Assembly (NCBI GenBank): GCA_009760855.2
Contig: WPIO01000022.1
Coordinates: 5,716,501-5,780,500 of the forward strand
DNA length: 64,000 nt
Direction of reading: 5' to 3'
Source of the DNA: Cristatella mucedo
Taxonomy: Eukaryota > Bryozoa > Phylactolaemata > Cristatellidae
This document shows, one piece after another, positions 42,300-55,500 of the stretch. The notes below the pieces were generated by a model that searched no databases, was not told where the DNA came from, and saw only the letters and a list, made by a program, of their open reading frames with translations. The translations under genes were made by a program, and so were the position numbers. Every line of letters starts with the position of its first letter. Positions within the stretch are counted from its first letter, which is position 1.

Positions 42300-44090
42300 T
42301 AGAGCAGCATATCAAACCAACTTACTAGTTCTGGAAAACCTAGTGTGACTCGGAAATTGGGAAGCAACACTTAAGGTAGGTTCTCCCAGCATATTTCTAA
42401 TAATAATCATCATAAATTTGATAAAGTGCCCTCAGAGAACTCAATCTCTTTCTAGGCGCTTTACATTTGTGGCAAACGAAGCACGATCGAATGGTTAGTG
42501 GTAGCATGCTCAATAAACAACAAGAATAACGTGGAAATAATAATTATAGTAATACACTTGATAAATCTTTCTCAGAGAACTCAACCTCTTTCTAGGCGCT
42601 TCACATTTGTTGCAAAGGGAAGCGCGATTGAATGGTGAGTATTTGATAAACATGAATAACTTGAATAGAGGTGACAGTCACAGAGTCAGCATGCACGTAT
42701 GGTTAGTGGCAGCGCGCACAGTGTCAGCACACATAAGTACATAAAGAACGAATCTCAGGGACCCACTAAATGCTGTGATAAATAGGTGCGTCTTAGCTTC
42801 TTTTTAGATGTGATCAAGTCAAGAGATGTCGTGAGGCAGGTCGAGAGTGAGTTCCAGGCTTTGGGAGCATACGAACTAAAGGTGTTGGCACTGTGCACGA
42901 TACCACTAACTATAGTATTCATGTTGACATTCTGCACGTTACCACTAACCGTATGGCCCTGCTTTCTTTATACCATATGCAATGTGTCTAGAAAGGGATT
43001 TAGTTCTGAGGGCGCTATACAAATATACTGCAACATATTCACAGAATCTGGGTGAAATACTTTAAAGGGACGTTTCACTGGACGATCGCATCCTCAAGTC
43101 GACACTGCCTACTTTAAGCTACAAAACATTGGTAAAATTCGGGCCCGCTTAGACAGGGAGACTATATTCAAATTTGTTTATGCATTCGTGACATCCCGTC
43201 ACAAGTTCTGTAACTTACTGCTTGCTGGTCTACCGGCCTCTGCAATCAGGTGCTTAAAGTTGGTGCAAAACTCTCAGGTAGGCTGTCGCTAGTGGGTATT
43301 GCAGTTGCCACGTTACATCACTTCTCGCCGACTAGCACTGGCTTCCATAAAATCAACGTATCAACTTTGAGGTTCTGTGGCTCACTTTTGGGACCCCTTT
43401 ATTCTTTGGCTCCAACCTACCTACCAGAACTACGACGCAATGACAACTACTCTCCTGCTGCCGACTATGGCTCATCCTTTTCAGCGGTCCTGAGCTGCTA
43501 CTTCTATGCTACTCACTGCCTCGACTGCTCTCCTGACTCTGCTATGCTTACCACTTTCTCTTTGTTGCGTGAGATGAAGTCTGTTGGCCACCGAATGCGT
43601 ACCGAAACCCGCTTAAGCTGTGAGTGCGCTATACAAAACTCTGCTGCGTAATACCCACATGGTCTGTATGGCTTAGTGGACTCATAGACGGAGATACATT
43701 GCATTCCCCAAACAACGTCCCGCTGTTCTGACTCAAATCTCTAGCTATGCCTCGAACCAGCCTGAAATCCTTCCAAGATCGTGCCTTTAGTTCGTATGCT
43801 CCCAAAGATTGGAGCTCACGCTGACTGGAGTCGTGACATCTCCTGACTTGATGCAATTAAAAAAAAAACTAAAACGCACCTGTTTCTTACAGCATTCAGT
43901 GGGTCCTTTCGGTATATTCTTTGTTTGCTGGCACTGTGCAGGATACCACTAACCATAAAACTCATGTTAAAATTCTGCATGTTACCACTAACCGTACGTT
44001 CCTGCTTTCTTGACAGCATATGCAATGTGTCTACAAAAGGATTTGGTTCTGAGGATGCTATACAAATGTGTTATTATTATCATTCAACAG
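42300..44090. mobile_element. Mosaic of nested L2 pieces
   Basis: A plus-strand L2 is seen at 42312-42400 (RT), 43067-43425 (RT and thumb) and 43700-44090 (thumb, 3' UTR, tail). Between them lie two inverse L2 3' ends (42400-42535 and 42535-42885), a plus L2 tail (42887-43050), and at 43425-43655 the 3' UTR of the second LINE family (GACAACTACTCTCCTGCTGC...GTGCGCTATACAAAAC). The order fits successive truncated insertions into one L2 copy. Confidence 0.65.
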
Positions 44091-44484
44091 CGATTTACTC
44101 ACGGCACTGTAACACGAATTTTCCAAGGGAATTTTCATCAAGCGCTCCTATATATTTTTTTTTATCATTCGATAACTGTAGGCCGATTCGGTTGGACCCG
44201 CTTTACGCCCCCAGGGACACCGCTGCTGCATAGCAGCCAATGAGGGGAGATAATACGTATCTACGAGGGAGAGGGTAGACTTCGAAATAGATACTTCGAC
44301 ATTGTATCGGTAGACTTCGAAATAGATACTTCGACATTGTATCTATGTATGTCTACCGGGCCTATCTACCCTTATAATAAGCTAGGTATGTTAGTCCGTA
44401 AGTCCTTCACTGAAGCTCAGTTACAGCGAGTCCTTTGTGATATATTTATAATAAGCGCTTTGCGGTACAGCATTTTTATACCTG
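44091..44484. repeat. Unique spacer with a 35-bp tandem duplication
   Basis: GGTAGACTTCGAAATAGATA-CTTCGACATTGTATC occurs twice head to tail at 44274-44343. The rest is unremarkable. Confidence 0.75.
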
Positions 44485-44575
44485 CACTAATAATGGTAAT
44501 ATATTTGTATAGCGCCCTCAGAGAACCGAATCTATTTCTAGGCACTTTTTTAGATGTTGTATATTAAGCATTACC
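44485..44575 (-). mobile_element. L2 3' end fragment
   Basis: TTGTATAGCGCCCTCAGAGA, ACCGAATCTATTTCTAGGCA match the inverse tail. Confidence 0.6.
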
Positions 44576-44652
44576 AAATGATTGGAGGTAACATCCGTAA
44601 GCTGCAGGCGCAGCGTTTGCAGGTACATGCACACCGGAGACGAATCCTGTCA

Positions 44653-44958
44653 TTAAAGGTGAGAAAAGGGAAAGTCATTTGCAATTTTGCATATGTAACT
44701 GTAACATGCATTCTCATAGTTAAAAATTATCTTTGAAATGTCAGAAATCCACAGGACTATGAACTTAAAACGGTTATTAAAAGGGGGCCATGGCATTCCA
44801 GCACCGTGCTCATTCTCCCTCGTCGCTCTAACGGTCGCTTCCACTTGGACCAGCTCGGTTGGCTTATTGGAGCTACTAGAGTGAGCGTGACAGCGCTTGC
44901 TCGCCAGTTGGGATGAGAGGAAAAACTCAGTCGCGCCTTCCAAAGCAAAGTTTTCCAT
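44653..44958 (-). CDS. ORF, possible divergent first exon
   Basis: The minus frame begins at ATG 44958 (MENFALEGATEFFLSSQLAS), 272 bp from the plus-strand ATG of the CtIP-like gene. An acceptor-like TAGCTTGCAG lies just upstream of it. No domain recognised. Confidence 0.18.
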   Translation of the reverse strand: MENFALEGATEFFLSSQLASKRCHAHSSSSNKPTELVQVEATVRATRENEHGAGMPWPPFNNRFKFIVLWISDISKIIFNYENACYSYICKIANDFPFSHL

Positions 44959-45109
44959 GAATTTTCACATCTGCAAGCTAGTTAATTATATCTATGGTAC
45001 AATTAAGTAAATACCGCAAGCAGGATATTTCTGTCACTTTCAGTAACAGAAGAGTATCCTATTAAATATTTTTAATTTTAATTTTATTGAAATTATAGCC
45101 CAATGACTG

Positions 45110-45229
45110 ACGCAATACCAATGCGCCGATTTCGCGACCCCGGGTATGGCGGCGGGCTTTCCGATTTAGGCGCCGCCCCTCGGGCTGGTCTACGTTGTGG
45201 ACGCCGTGCGTTGTCGGGGCCTTCGTAAA
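45110..45229 (+). promoter_or_regulatory. CpG-rich 5' region of the CtIP-like gene
   Basis: A short CpG-rich stretch directly precedes the inferred start ATG. No TATA box is evident. The ATG has A at -3 and G at +4, a strong Kozak context. Confidence 0.4.
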
Positions 45230-48200
45230 ATGGCCTCGGCAGCCGACATAGCGAGAATTTTCGAGAAATCTGTAAAGAAGCTAAAAGCGAGGGATATCTT
45301 GCTGCGAAAAGCCCTGATATGCGCCTACCGATACGCCAAAGGTATTTGGCCTCTTGCTGCTTCGCCATTCGGGCTTGTTCTACTGTGACTGCAGCAACTA
45401 CCGCGGTCGCCGACTCTCCCTACTCTCGTCTCGCGGAAGAAGAGCGTCGACCTTTTGCGTAAAGCCTCAATTTCATCCTGGCACTAAGCATTGTATCGGG
45501 TCTTTCTCTCTTTCTGTGGAGCGTATCGCGCGGGTTCGGCCTTGGACCGCTAGTTCGCACTTGTGCCTTGTGGGGAGGGGGAGGTCTGCTTTACTCCGCC
45601 CGATGACGATCGTGTTTAGGTGCCTAGCTGCTGCCGGCTGTGCCATGAGTAAAAAATTTTCGAAAAATGCATCGCTTCAACATGAAAAGGAGACGTTTTA
45701 CCATCCCATTGACGTTCTTTGATCGAAACCAGCACCACAGACGTCGGTCGATGCACTGTGTGTTTGATTGACGGTGATTGGACCGAAACTTTTGACCGTC
45801 TCTCAACGCGCTTTATCTCTGATGAGAGGTCGACCTGGTTATCGAGACACCTGCGTACAACCGTTCAATCTGTACTCTGTAAAATTCTGCTTGCAGTCCT
45901 CTGCAAGTTTGTTGGCTAGTTGACAACTGCGTTTTTTTGGCAGTCGCGTTGTGCTCGAACGTTTTGATTTATGCCAAAACCCCTTTCGGGGGTGCTGAAT
46001 CAGCATACTTCACACGACATTTCCAAATCTTTTGCAATCCTTTGACGGCATCTCTCGGACTCGGTGCCTTCTGTTACTATGCTCGCAGAGACTAGAAATC
46101 ATTACCTTCTCACATCACCTCATCACCTGATTTGAAGACATTAAAAAAAACTAAAGACCTACATGTTCCTCACACGCTTGGCTCGGTCTGAGTGAATTGG
46201 CCTTTGTGTGCTGATGTGTTACGAAACTGTGCACATAGTGACCGAGGGCTAGCCCGATATGCTTTTGTAGAGCTCCTTCGTAAGCATGTCTTTTTTCCCT
46301 TGAGTGCTTGCCTGTTGCAGTCAGTGCCAGTCAGAGTCAGTGCCTGTTACTAAGCAGGGGTCCTACTAATCAGAGGCATTTAATGTCTTCTTGCATGCAT
46401 TTGCATGCTTGTGTAGCTTAAGCCGCATGAAAACTTGCTTGACTCTTGGTTATTACTTCACTTTCTCTTAGGGTGCTATGCAAAAGAGGAATTGTTATCA
46501 TCCGTTACCTTTGATCGGTTTATATTGATGTCTTCATGTAGACCAGTATTTTAGAGGCAGGTTTGTACGACCATACTTGCATGCTGACCCTGTGCATGTC
46601 ACCCCTAACCAAGTTATTTTTGTTGTTTATCAAGCAGGATACCACTCACCATTCAATCGCGTTTCCCTTTGCAGCAAATGTAAAGCGCCTAGAAAGAGAT
46701 GGAGTTCTCTGGGGGCACTTTATCAAGTGTATTATTATTGTTATTATTTCTACAAGATCCTCGTGCTGAAAGACGACTGGGCAGAGAGTTTAGCCCACGG
46801 TATCTGATCTTTATGTGCTGCCTTTAACGGCCAAGGTTAAGGTCTTACGTGCCCGTGCCTGGGGGGCTCGAGCCACACCCCCATATGCACAGCGCCTGTA
46901 TAGATTCGGTTTTCATAGGGTGCTATATAAATGAATTATATTTATCTGTGCTGCTTTGTGGTTCTATGTTAAGTTATAGGTCGACCTACTTTCAGCTTAC
47001 GTACATAGCCAAACGTCAAGGCCTGCTGAGGCATGAGTAGGATAGGTAAACTAGTGCATGCGTTTGTGACAATGCGGTATCTACACCACCGCTATTCTCT
47101 TTATTCAGGACTCCCTTGCCTTTGCCCTCGGTCGGCTGCAACTGGTGCTGCACTCAGCAGCTCTGCTTTTCTGTCGTCAATGGCATAGCTGTCGAATCAT
47201 ACTAGCTTAGCTTTGCTGGCTCCCTATCAAGCATGAAATCCCCTTTAGGGTCCTCCCTCCATCAAGCCTAGAGGCTTCACTTCACTCACTCACTTGCACC
47301 AGCCTACCTATTCGATCTCCTTGCTCTTCCAGTGTGGTCTTCTTATACTACCTACTCGTTTGCTTCTAGTCGTCTCCTGTTCCTCGACCTGAATCGAAAT
47401 CTTTAGGGTCTTCACTTAATATGCATCGAAAGTCTGGAACTCGCTTCCGGCTTCTATCAGCATCTACAATGGCGCGATATCATTCAAGTCATAGCTGAAG
47501 ACGCGACTGCTCCACTCAGCTTGCACCGCTTCACCCCAGTGAAGCTGTCTTTTGTGTTATTGAGTGCTTTGCCCACTTACCGGGGTTCAACTAACCAATG
47601 GCCAAGTGAGTCCTGTGTGTTTTTGCATGCTTTTCTTAGCATTATAACTAGTTTTGCATGCTATGCCTAAGCAGGACATCATGCTTTTCATTAACTATTA
47701 GTTATTGCTTCTCTTGAGGAGTTTTCGAGTATCTGGGTAGAGATGTGGTGCTTTTCAGGTGCTTTATAATCGACCTGCTATTATTGTTATTATTATTATG
47801 TCTCGAGCTCGCACTTTCATCTAGTTTGGTGTTGTAGTGAGAAAATTTGAGTGCTTAGTGAAACAACCACTCCAAATCAGCCATGCCATGCTGTTGAGCT
47901 TGCTGCATTTGTAGCAGTCTTTGGCTTGCGCTGTGGGCATGCTTTCATTTTTCTACGTGCATAGCAATTCAGCTCATCGTGTCTTGCCATTATTTGTCGT
48001 TATGCTATGTGGACAGGATGGCGCCCATGTTTTCATTCGCTCTGACTTTCCCTCATTACAGAGAACAACAATGATTTAGAAAATCTTACCAAACAGTTCG
48101 AACTGCTCTACTCGTAAGTTATAATTGCACATGCTGGTCATGCATGGGATGTTCCTACTTCTCTTAGTTGTTGGGTGCACGTGTATTATGTATCTGCTTG

Positions 48201-51200
48201 TGTGCATCAGTAGTTATATTGTTTGCTGCAGCACTTGAATTTTTTGAATTCCAGACGGTTCAGCTCCCTACCAACGCGGGAAAAGGAGTATCATTGGCAG
48301 CAGCTGCTACACGGCGTGAGTATTTTCGGTGATCTTTCAATGTTCGGATTTGTCTGTTCTGCTGTGCAGCCGACTTTGTGTGTGCGCGAACACGTGTGTG
48401 TTGCACTGTGAGTATTGCCGTCATGGAACTAGCGGTTCGTGCTAGCATGCCGGTAATAAGCCCAGCATTCTTATGCTACGTGTACTCGGAATAGCATGCC
48501 GCTTACCTCTATTTTGCTAGGCGACGCCGCACGGCGTTTCGTCGAACAAAGATGGCCGGCATGCCCACTTGGTGGCGGACTCACATCCACCGTTAGCCGA
48601 CTTGGACTGCGATGGCAATGTGAGCGATGCCGAAGTCGACGTGGCCTACGTAGCTGACTCGGCCTCGTCGTCGCCTGCTGCCAGCTCGTCGCCTCTCGCT
48701 GCCACCGAGCAGTCGACACCTGGCACGTCACGTGCTGCATTGGGTGCCGATCTCGCTTCAAGACTCGGAGCTGAGGTGGACGTGACGTCGTCGCCCGCGC
48801 TCGCTCCGCTGAAGCTGATCGTCGACAGCGAAGGCGGCCTCGACTCGTCCTTCGACGATCGCGACCTTGATGTCGACTCGAGCTCATCGAGGCTCGCTTC
48901 GCCGACTACTTCCGAACCTCTGCGACTTGCTGGCCGCAGCCGCGCCGCCGATTTCGCTCTGCCTGCTTCAGACGCCTCTGCCGAGCTGAGGCAGGAGCGG
49001 CAGCCAAGCCTGCCAGCCGTCGAGTCGCCTTCCCTTCAGCACCCGGCGGCGGCTACGGACTGCAGGCTGAGCGATTCTGCCGCGCCGAGCTGCGAAAGCA
49101 ACGAAGCAGCAGCTGAGTGCGGCGTGCGAAGCTGCGGCGGAGGCCGGGATGCTGCTCAGCTGGACGCCTCGCCGTCTCACTCTGCAGCTAGCAGCGACGC
49201 TGCGGCCGACGACCCCAGCGTCAGCGCTCGAGGAGTGCGTCGTCGTCGTCGGCTGCGGCGCCGCCGAGGCTCTCGGTCGGCGCTCGTTCCGACTAGCGGA
49301 GCAGCTCAGCTGGCGCTCGACAGTGTCGAGATGGCGGTGGCGGGCTCGCCTCCACCTGCAACCTCCTCAGTGGAGTTTCAGGTCGACGAGACAGCTCTGT
49401 GCGAAGGCTCGACCGAGGCGCCGGTGGCAGCTGCAGTGTCGGCCGACCAAGCTGCTGCTGCTGCTGCGTGGGCAGGTGCGACTTGGTGCGATGCTCCTGC
49501 AGCGATGCTCGATGCTCCTGTAGCAGCGGCTCCTCCGCCGCTGCTCCCATTTCAAGGGCCAGCGCAGCCAACGCCGCCGAGGGACAGCGAGCTACTGCCG
49601 TGGGAGGAGACGACCTTTCACCTTTCGCCGCCCGAGGCCGCGTGCGCTAGCGAGGCCGGCTCGTCGGAAGTTATTTCTCCTGCGGTGAAAAAACTTGCGC
49701 CCGTCGGAAATGTCGAGCGCAAAGGTGCGACGGGCGATGCTGATTGCGGAGGAGGATGGACCTCTCGTGGCAAGAAGAGGTTACACAGCAAGCAGTCCAG
49801 GCTCGACAGCTTCTTCTTCGACCACGAAGAGCAGGCGAGCTCTCGAGGCGGCGGCAGCAGCCGCATGGACGCACCTGCTCGCTCTGCTGGTCGGGGCAGC
49901 TGGCGTGCAGCAAAGATGCGCCGAGCTGCTGCCGCTACTGCTGCTTCGCCGGCACCGTCGGATGCGGAGGACTTTAAAGAGAACGTTCCGCCTCAGTGGC
50001 CCGCCGTTCTCCTTGACAGCAAAGCTGGCAGGACGAAGGCCAGCAAGAGCAGGGGCGGCAGCAGCGAGTGCCCGGCTGCGACCTGCGAGGCCGCCGCGAC
50101 CGAGGAGAGCGCCTTCGATCCCGACGAAACTGTGCTGCACTCGTCGCAGACAGGTGTAGCCCCAGGTATTCGAGCGCCGTCTGTCGAGTCGTTTCAGTGC
50201 TGATCTCGATGAGCATATCGTGCTCGCTCAAAACGAAAAACGCAACTAATCTCACTAATGCCCGTGCTCGGATGTTCTTGCTCGAACGCCGCCGACACTG
50301 CACACTTTGTTATTTTATATTTATTTTTTACTTACTGTAGTTGAATGCATAGCATCTGTCGTGTCGTATTGCATTCTTGCACTCTTTGAATGGCATCGAA
50401 ATCGATCTAGTGTGCTTTGACCTTGAGGAACTCGTAGTCGAAAGAAGAGAGAGAAAGGGCCAAAGGTCTTGCCAAGGTTTCCCTGCATTTGCCCCTGTGT
50501 TTAGTGCACGCTTTGTTTAGGGTGCTGAGAAGATGGAGGGTTTGTTTTAGTGCGTCATCATAGGAGATAGTGGGAGTTTGATGTGCAGACGAAACTTACG
50601 AGTCGTTTAGCTGGGCTGGTACACGTGTTGACACGCTGGCGATATCGGCTAGCTGAGGCTTGGCCCCTGACACTGCACTGCCAGTCTCATGCAAGCTTTC
50701 TCGGCTGAGGCTGAACTGTGGTGTTCAGTCCGGAGAGGGCAGGACTTGCCTCTTTACTCGCTCATTGGGTTTGGCACTCATCGAGTACAGTACTGTGGCT
50801 AGTTCGAATACAATCGTACGAAGGGCCATCTGGATTGTGATTGCAACCTTGAGTAGATGTTTGTATGCCGACCACCTGTCGATCGTTTTTTCCGAGTTAC
50901 TAACCACGAGCTTCCAGTTGAGACTACCAACCGAGAAGCAAGACTCAAGTACAGCAGGGAGCCAGTTTGCAGGAAATTGTAGTGTGTATCTCCATTTCAG
51001 CATCCTTACTAATGCTGTTTAAAATGTATATGCAGTCTCGTGCTGTGGGTCCATGCAGATCGGTTTGGCCTCGCGGCAAATCAATGTCAGCAAGGGTAGT
51101 GTCTGCTGCCATGGAAGGACCCTGGGTGTCGAGGTGACAAAGTAGGCTTGCTCCTGCTCTTTTGGGCTGGGATAAAGAAGATAAATGTAGAGATGTAAAT

Positions 51201-52462
51201 GTAAATATAAAGGGATATAGAAGCACCGTAGCCGTTTAGCTTGATAAGATAGTTCCAGTGGTAGATGATTTCTATGACCACGCTAGAATTGGTAGACAAT
51301 TGCCGTGTTTATTGGCCGGAAGGACTATGGTTATTAACGTGAGGTTTTTTTGGCATTTACCAGTTGATATGTTTCACTTCCGGCTCGTTTGAATTGCCTG
51401 ATGCATTATTAATACTATAATAATTATATGCTTGAAATAATGGAGGCAAGACTGCAACATCAAAGATGATTGCGATTGATTAGATGATTGGTGATCGTGA
51501 TTAGTCTTTTGACCTGTAGTTGGGTAATGAACTGGGAAGGTTACCTTGAATGAAATACCCCAGGTGAACTACATTGAAATTTGTAAAATGGCTAGCAATC
51601 TTCAGCGACCGTTACTGAAATGGGCTCCGATGACTGATTATGTGTTCAAACATTATGCCACCCTGTAACAAAAGTGGCCTTCACGACCCAGGTCATGGAT
51701 TCGAGTGAAGCAGGCAATCCTTTATTGTCCATGGCCAAAAGTTCACTAGATGACCGTTGGCAGTTGACATCTGCACTCTGAAATCTCGCACTGAGATATG
51801 ACCTAAACCACTGCATTGCAGTGCCAGTGACGCCTAGGTGAAACGATAGATGCTCAAGGAGGACTTGGTGATAAACGGTATCTAATGCTGCCGAGAGAAG
51901 CAGCAAGAAGACCTACCTAAGTCAGCATTCCTGTGAAGGTTGTTAAACACTGGCAATAGTGCTGGCTCTGTGAAGTTATTAACTCTTAAAACCCAACAGG
52001 AAATTACGTCCTAGACCGGAGGTTTTGACCTTGGCGTTTAGCTGGTGTACCACTAGTCGTTGGATTATCTTTGATGTGAATAGAAATGGGATTACTGGTT
52101 GGAAGGCTTACAAGTTGCAAGTCAAATGGATTCACCGAGTAGCAATAATAATGATGATAAAAATGTGTATGGTTTCTTAATAAAAATGAATCTATTTCTA
52201 GGCACTTAGCATATGCTTTAAAACAAGCATGTCAACTGGTGATTGATGACGTGTACAATTTCTGCAAGCCCAAATCTGCAACCTTAAAGGATTTATGTTC
52301 GGGTTGGTGTCAACACCGACCTACTCAATAGGCTTGATAATTAAACCTGTCTAGGAAACCGGTCAGTTTTGTTGCTCTTTGTCAACCTTTACATATGCTT
52401 CCCATGTCCATGCTATGCCACTACGGCTGCGTAGCTGTGCTTTTTGGTTTGCTCTGTGTGTG

Positions 52463-52501
<39 letters not shown>

Positions 52502-55500
52502 ATGCATGTGTGCACGAGTACGAGGCGCTTGCCACATTAGTGCTGCATCACCACAATTGTTCATTTCCTACTATAGAGTACAAGTATGCCCAGTCCATCA
52601 CGGCTGGACTGTTAAGCTCTGCGAAGCAGTGCAGCATCAGCACCAGCCCCCGTGCTGCTGTTACTGTGCAGAAGTCCTGTCGAGCAGAAAAGCATCAACG
52701 CACGCCGCCATCTGGCAAGATCTCGCTCAGAACTTCGAGGCATAATGGCCTGCTGGGCAGCCGGTATGTGTAAGCACTCACCGTGCTGCTCGCCCAAGTT
52801 TAAAGAGCCTATTGCCTAGTCATGCCACGCTTTCTGTTCCACTATTTACTGCCGTATAGTGCTGGTATGCTTGCATTGGCTACTGTCACTTTGTGACTGC
52901 AGTTTACTGTCATGGCTAGTCTTTGGCTACTTGTTGCTGGACAGCCATTTTTTGCCTGAATCGGATTACATTGCCTGATGGCCTATCCGGATGTCTGCAG
53001 ATTTCCATTGGCTTCTTTCTAGGGAGATTGCCGAGTTGGTCCGCTGCTGTGGGTGGGGGTGTGCGCTGCCCATGGTGGTACATACATGGCATCACCACGT
53101 GAGGGCCAACTTATCGGTCTTTTATGCACCTATTTGATTTTTATGACAAGTGATTTTGACAGGTCAACGAGCAGTAATCTTCTGTCGAAGCTGCCTACAG
53201 CTAGGCTGAACTGATCCACCTCGATAAATGGTCTTCGAAAGCGAAGAACCGGGTAGCCTTCCGGCTATAGGCTTTCCGGAGTTCTTCCACCAGATAAAAT
53301 TCTCGCGCAGCTGCTCTCCCGGCTGGCTATTGTCACCAGTGAAAATGCTGCTAGTTTAGGGTTTAAAGGAACCAAGGAGAACAGCAAAACTACCACGTTC
53401 ATAATCGATGCCACTTTTATTTGTTTCCTTGTCAGCCCAATGGAACCTCCAAAATATTATTGATCGTTTTACACCTGCAACCACGAAGTATCTCTACAAC
53501 CACATATAAAGTTTCGGTAATTTAAAACCTGTTACGTGAATAGATAGGGATCCATGGCTGAGGAACAAGTCTAAAAGCGAGAGTGAAAATATTGGCAAAA
53601 CGGCTTGGCTGACTAGTTTGCAGCATGTCCTAGTGGTGCCTGACTAGTGATTTTACCCAAGTGGAATTATTTTTGAGCTTTATTTGCACTGCAAGGCCTC
53701 ACGAGGCAGAGCATCTAATTATGATCGGCAAAGCAGGAATGCTCTCAATAAAGTCTTTACAAATCCCCAGTTAATGTATTTGACAACAACAAAATACGTG
53801 TCTCAGGCATGCATTGTCATATTTATAGTGACCGGTACCTGATTCGTTCGGTTGTCAATAGGTCCTATGATGTCCGGTCTATACAGGTGATCTTGCTAGT
53901 AAAAAAGAGACTTTTATAATTTGCCTCCTGACCTTAATCCATTGGAAAATTGTGTATAACTAAGTTTTACTTTTAGGTATAGGCAGTTTTGGAGGAGGAA
54001 GCGCGGTGTGTCTGAGGCATAATAGAACCTAGAGAAAGTCATTGACTACTTGGGGAGCACTATCGAGCAGCAGGTCATTTGGCTTCATCGGCATTTGTTG
54101 CTTGTCGGCAGTGATGGGCATCGTTTACGAGCACTGTGCCTTCGGCTCTAGCTCTGTTCGGATGTGGAAGCTGCTACACCCTGTTTGTATTTCTGGTGTC
54201 GGAAGTGTTTGATTATTGCTGAAAACCCTTAGCGGTCGTCCGGTGTCGGATGCCTTGTGACTATATTAGCAAACAATCTAGCTGAAACGTAGAGTCTCGT
54301 TTTCGCTTAATTAAGGCATAGACTGATCTCAGTCTCAAGCGCTTGAAAACTGAAGTAGCTGCTCTGCCGAACTTTGGAATTCACAAAAATCCTCTGCTGA
54401 ACGTTGGCGAATTTCAGCTCCGTGCTTAACCAAAAATTGAGAAAATTAGCAAACAGTTGTATTCCGAGCCAATCCTCGATCCTAAGAGTTTGTGCTGTGC
54501 CTGTTCTGGCAGCCCAGCAGCATTTTGCAGCATTTGAACCTAAAGATCATGAGAGTACGGACTCTCTAAAGGCAGAGGTATATCGACTCTAAAGCAAATT
54601 TTAAAAATATCTCGTAAATGTCACTGCTAAATAATAATGCTGAGACTGCTACGAGGTCAGAACTTAAGTGTGTGCTACCGACCGAAGCAGGATTGCACTT
54701 ACTATTACTACTGCTAATCTAGAAGATCATCGTGTATAGCAGTATGTTCTACAGCTGAAGACGTCACACGATGAGGTGTGTGTGCAGCGAAACTCGTCGT
54801 CTCCGATCACCTTTTTTTGTTAGAACCTAGCTGATTTAGCATGCAAGCGTTTTCAGCATAACTCGACGTGTCTGGAAAGTGGCTTGAACATTCAAAACAG
54901 GTGAGATTTAGGTTTACCGCTTTTCGGAATCTTACTGTTTACCAATACCTCATACAAACCTCAAATCCTTTGGGGACTGTGAATTTAGTTCGTGTGCTCC
55001 CAAAGCCAGGAACTCGCTCCCGTCTTGTGTCACAACATCCCCTGACTTGACCACATTTAAAAAGAAATTTAAAACACCCATTTATGACAGCATTTAGTGG
55101 GTCCCTGTGATTCGTCCTTTATGTGCTTATGCATGCTGACACTGTGCATGCTGACACTAACCACACTTGCATTCTGACCCTGTACATGTCACCCCTAATC
55201 ATGTTATTGATGTTGTTTATCAAAGATAATACCACTCACCATTCGATCGCGTTTTCTTTGCAGCAAATGTAAAGCACCTAGAAAGAGATTGATTCTCTGA
55301 GAGCACTTTATCAAGTGCATTATTATTATTATTGTTATTATGAAGCATGCAAAAGCGCCCAGAAGGTTCACTTGGTTGCTGGTTCGTCTGTTCAATTGTA
55401 TTTCCTGCTTGTAGATTGGCTACCCGAGAGTCGCCTGCCGGCAAGCCGACATATGTGTATTCAGAAGTGGTCCGTGGCAAAAAACGGTTACAACTGAAAA

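Noticed and set aside
48471-48887. Minus ORF over the CtIP-like exon
   Set aside because: An Arg-rich shadow of the coding plus frame.
48569-50203. A stand-alone 544-residue gene
   Set aside because: The frame extends upstream in phase to a good acceptor at 48520 and joins three 5' exons, so it is better read as an internal exon of the CtIP-like gene.
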